From JABFRZ01 sp036376275 (GTDB lineage: Bacteria; Planctomycetota; UBA1135; GCA-002686595): a DNA stretch of 7,047 nucleotides. This document shows positions 6,454 to 7,047 of this stretch, one piece after another (the stretch's first letter is position 1; each line of letters begins with the position of its first letter). The notes beneath the pieces were generated by a model. That model made no database searches, was not told the origin of the DNA, and saw only the letters and a list, made by a program, of their open reading frames with translations. The translations under genes and the position numbers were made by a program. The stretch spans positions 1 through 7,047 of the forward strand of contig DASVAP010000338.1 in assembly GCA_036376275.1 (NCBI GenBank), in the 5' to 3' direction.

Positions 6454-6896
6454 AGCCCTTCCACGATCCCCGCCCGACGCGCCTCGAGGCCGCCCTGCGC
6501 GCCGGCGCGCGCGACTTCGGGCCCCAGCCGCCGCCGGGACTGCGTGCGCGGATCCTGGCCGATCTGCGGGCCGAGCCGGCGCTCCCTGCCCCGATCCCGG
6601 TTGCGCCGCGCGAGCGCCTGGGCGCCTGGGTCGCGGCCGCCGCGGCGCTGCTGGTGCTGGGCGGCGCCTGGTGGCTGACGCGCCTCGCCGCGCCGCGGGT
6701 GGAGGGCACGCCCTCGCTGGTGCGCCTGACGCGCGACGTGCTCGGCGCCGGCAAGGGCCTGCTCGACCTGCCCCAGGGCGTGGAGACGAACCTGCGCGCC
6801 GAGGCGGAGAAGCTGCTGGCCGACACGACGCGCGCGGCCCAGGGCGTGGTGCGCGGGCTGCCGGCGCCGCTGCGCGCGCGCCTCGAGCAGATGTAG
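6450..6896 (+). CDS. Small single-pass membrane protein, putative anti-sigma factor
   Basis: The protein has 148 residues. Residues 1-57 are cytoplasm-like and contain RLEAALRAGARDFGPQPPPG (11-30) then RARILADLRAE (32-42). This arrangement is often seen in planctomycete and proteobacterial proteins coded just after ECF sigma factors. One membrane segment spans about 59-78 (GAWVAAAAALLVLGGAWWLT). The outer part (79-148) is a charged, Ala/Leu-rich helix-forming region without repeats. Position and topology suggest an anti-sigma factor that holds the sigma factor at the membrane and releases it on an envelope signal. However, the HxxxCxxC zinc motif is missing and there is no cysteine at all. 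The start rests on GGAGG and the ATGA overlap with the sigma stop, which indicates translational coupling. It could alternatively be an unrelated membrane protein of the sigma operon. Confidence 0.75.
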   Translation: MKPFHDPRPTRLEAALRAGARDFGPQPPPGLRARILADLRAEPALPAPIPVAPRERLGAWVAAAAALLVLGGAWWLTRLAAPRVEGTPSLVRLTRDVLGAGKGLLDLPQGVETNLRAEAEKLLADTTRAAQGVVRGLPAPLRARLEQM

Positions 6897-6926
6897 TCCA
6901 GGGCCCCCCGGCTCCAGCCTCCCTGC

Positions 6927-6949
6927 TCCTTCCTTCCTTCCTTCCTTCC
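6927..6949. repeat. (TTCC)5 tetranucleotide microsatellite
   Basis: Five perfect TTCC units (6930-6949), preceded by a partial TCC unit, lie 30 bases after the stop of the putative anti-sigma gene. A homopurine/homopyrimidine tract of this kind is prone to slippage. Confidence 0.9.
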
Positions 6950-6951
6950 GT

Positions 6952-6980
6952 CTCCGCGCCCTCCGCGTCTTCGCTCCGCG
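6952..6980. repeat. Three spaced copies of CTCCGCG
   Basis: CTCCGCG starts at 6952, 6961 and 6974 (spacings 9 and 13), with related TCTTCG/CCTTCC in between. The pattern resembles the short-period 'CTCCGCGTC'-type intergenic repeats seen in many environmental genomes. No function is implied. Confidence 0.6.
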
Positions 6981-7047
6981 CCTTCCATGAGAGGGCGTTA
7001 CAGCTCCAGGGGATGTCCGGGTTTTTCTTTGGGGTGTTCGAGCGACC

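Larger units (their letters stand above)
6897..7047. other. Non-coding 3' end of the window
   Basis: No credible gene was seen in these 151 bases. They hold a TTCC microsatellite, a CTCCGCG repeat cluster and a less GC-rich tail (about 6985-7047) with a T-rich run at 7022-7030. No convincing stem precedes that run, so it is not called a terminator. The end of the sigma operon or the start of a downstream gene could lie here or beyond the edge. Confidence 0.6.

Noticed and set aside
7001..7030. Possible rho-independent terminator ending in the T-rich run at 7022-7030.
   Set aside because: The bases before the run form only a 3-base stem at best.
6985..7047. Possible end of a downstream minus-strand gene.
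   Set aside because: Minus-strand frames stay partly open but show no recognisable protein, and only about 60 bases are available to judge.

Overview
The window is about 7 kb of very GC-rich bacterial DNA, apparently over 70% GC. It is almost fully coding: seven complete protein genes and one cut by the left edge. No RNA gene, CRISPR array, transposase or phage gene was seen. The mix is a secreted YwqK/MORN-type repeat protein, a seven-haem c-type cytochrome with a TPR tail, a large secreted protein of unknown function, and an ECF sigma factor coupled to a one-pass membrane protein. Together with mostly weak Shine-Dalgarno sequences, this would fit a high-GC Planctomycetota genome. Myxococcota or another high-GC environmental phylum cannot be excluded, because no marker gene is present.

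Left part (1-2192): a minus-strand exported YwqK-like protein runs off the left edge. It is divergent, across a 78-base gap, from a plus-strand gene for an exported multihaem cytochrome c with C-terminal TPRs. The gap holds a near-perfect inverted repeat and one half of it repeated just before the cytochrome start.

Middle (2208-4732): a minus-strand alkaline-phosphatase-superfamily enzyme ends 15 bases from the cytochrome stop (convergent). It starts 28 bases from a divergent plus-strand pair: a small Rieske [2Fe-2S] protein and endonuclease V, which overlap by 8 bases. A perfect 14-base palindrome lies in the 28-base divergent gap. The phosphatase resembles the EboF-type nucleotide pyrophosphatase-like proteins of ebo clusters, but no other ebo gene is visible. 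Its metal site departs from the textbook pattern.

Right part (4787-6896): a secreted protein of unknown function with an acidic low-complexity insert is followed 17 bases later by an RpoE-like ECF sigma factor. The sigma gene overlaps by ATGA a small single-pass membrane protein in the usual anti-sigma position, but without a zinc-binding anti-sigma motif. The last 151 bases are non-coding, with a (TTCC)5 microsatellite and a short CTCCGCG repeat cluster.

The genes do not form one obvious pathway. The best-supported functional units are the Rieske/EndoV translational pair and the sigma/membrane-protein pair. Nothing seen here proves a new system. The points most worth following are the diverged phosphatase metal site, the Rieske-EndoV coupling, the non-zinc anti-sigma candidate and the divergent palindromes.
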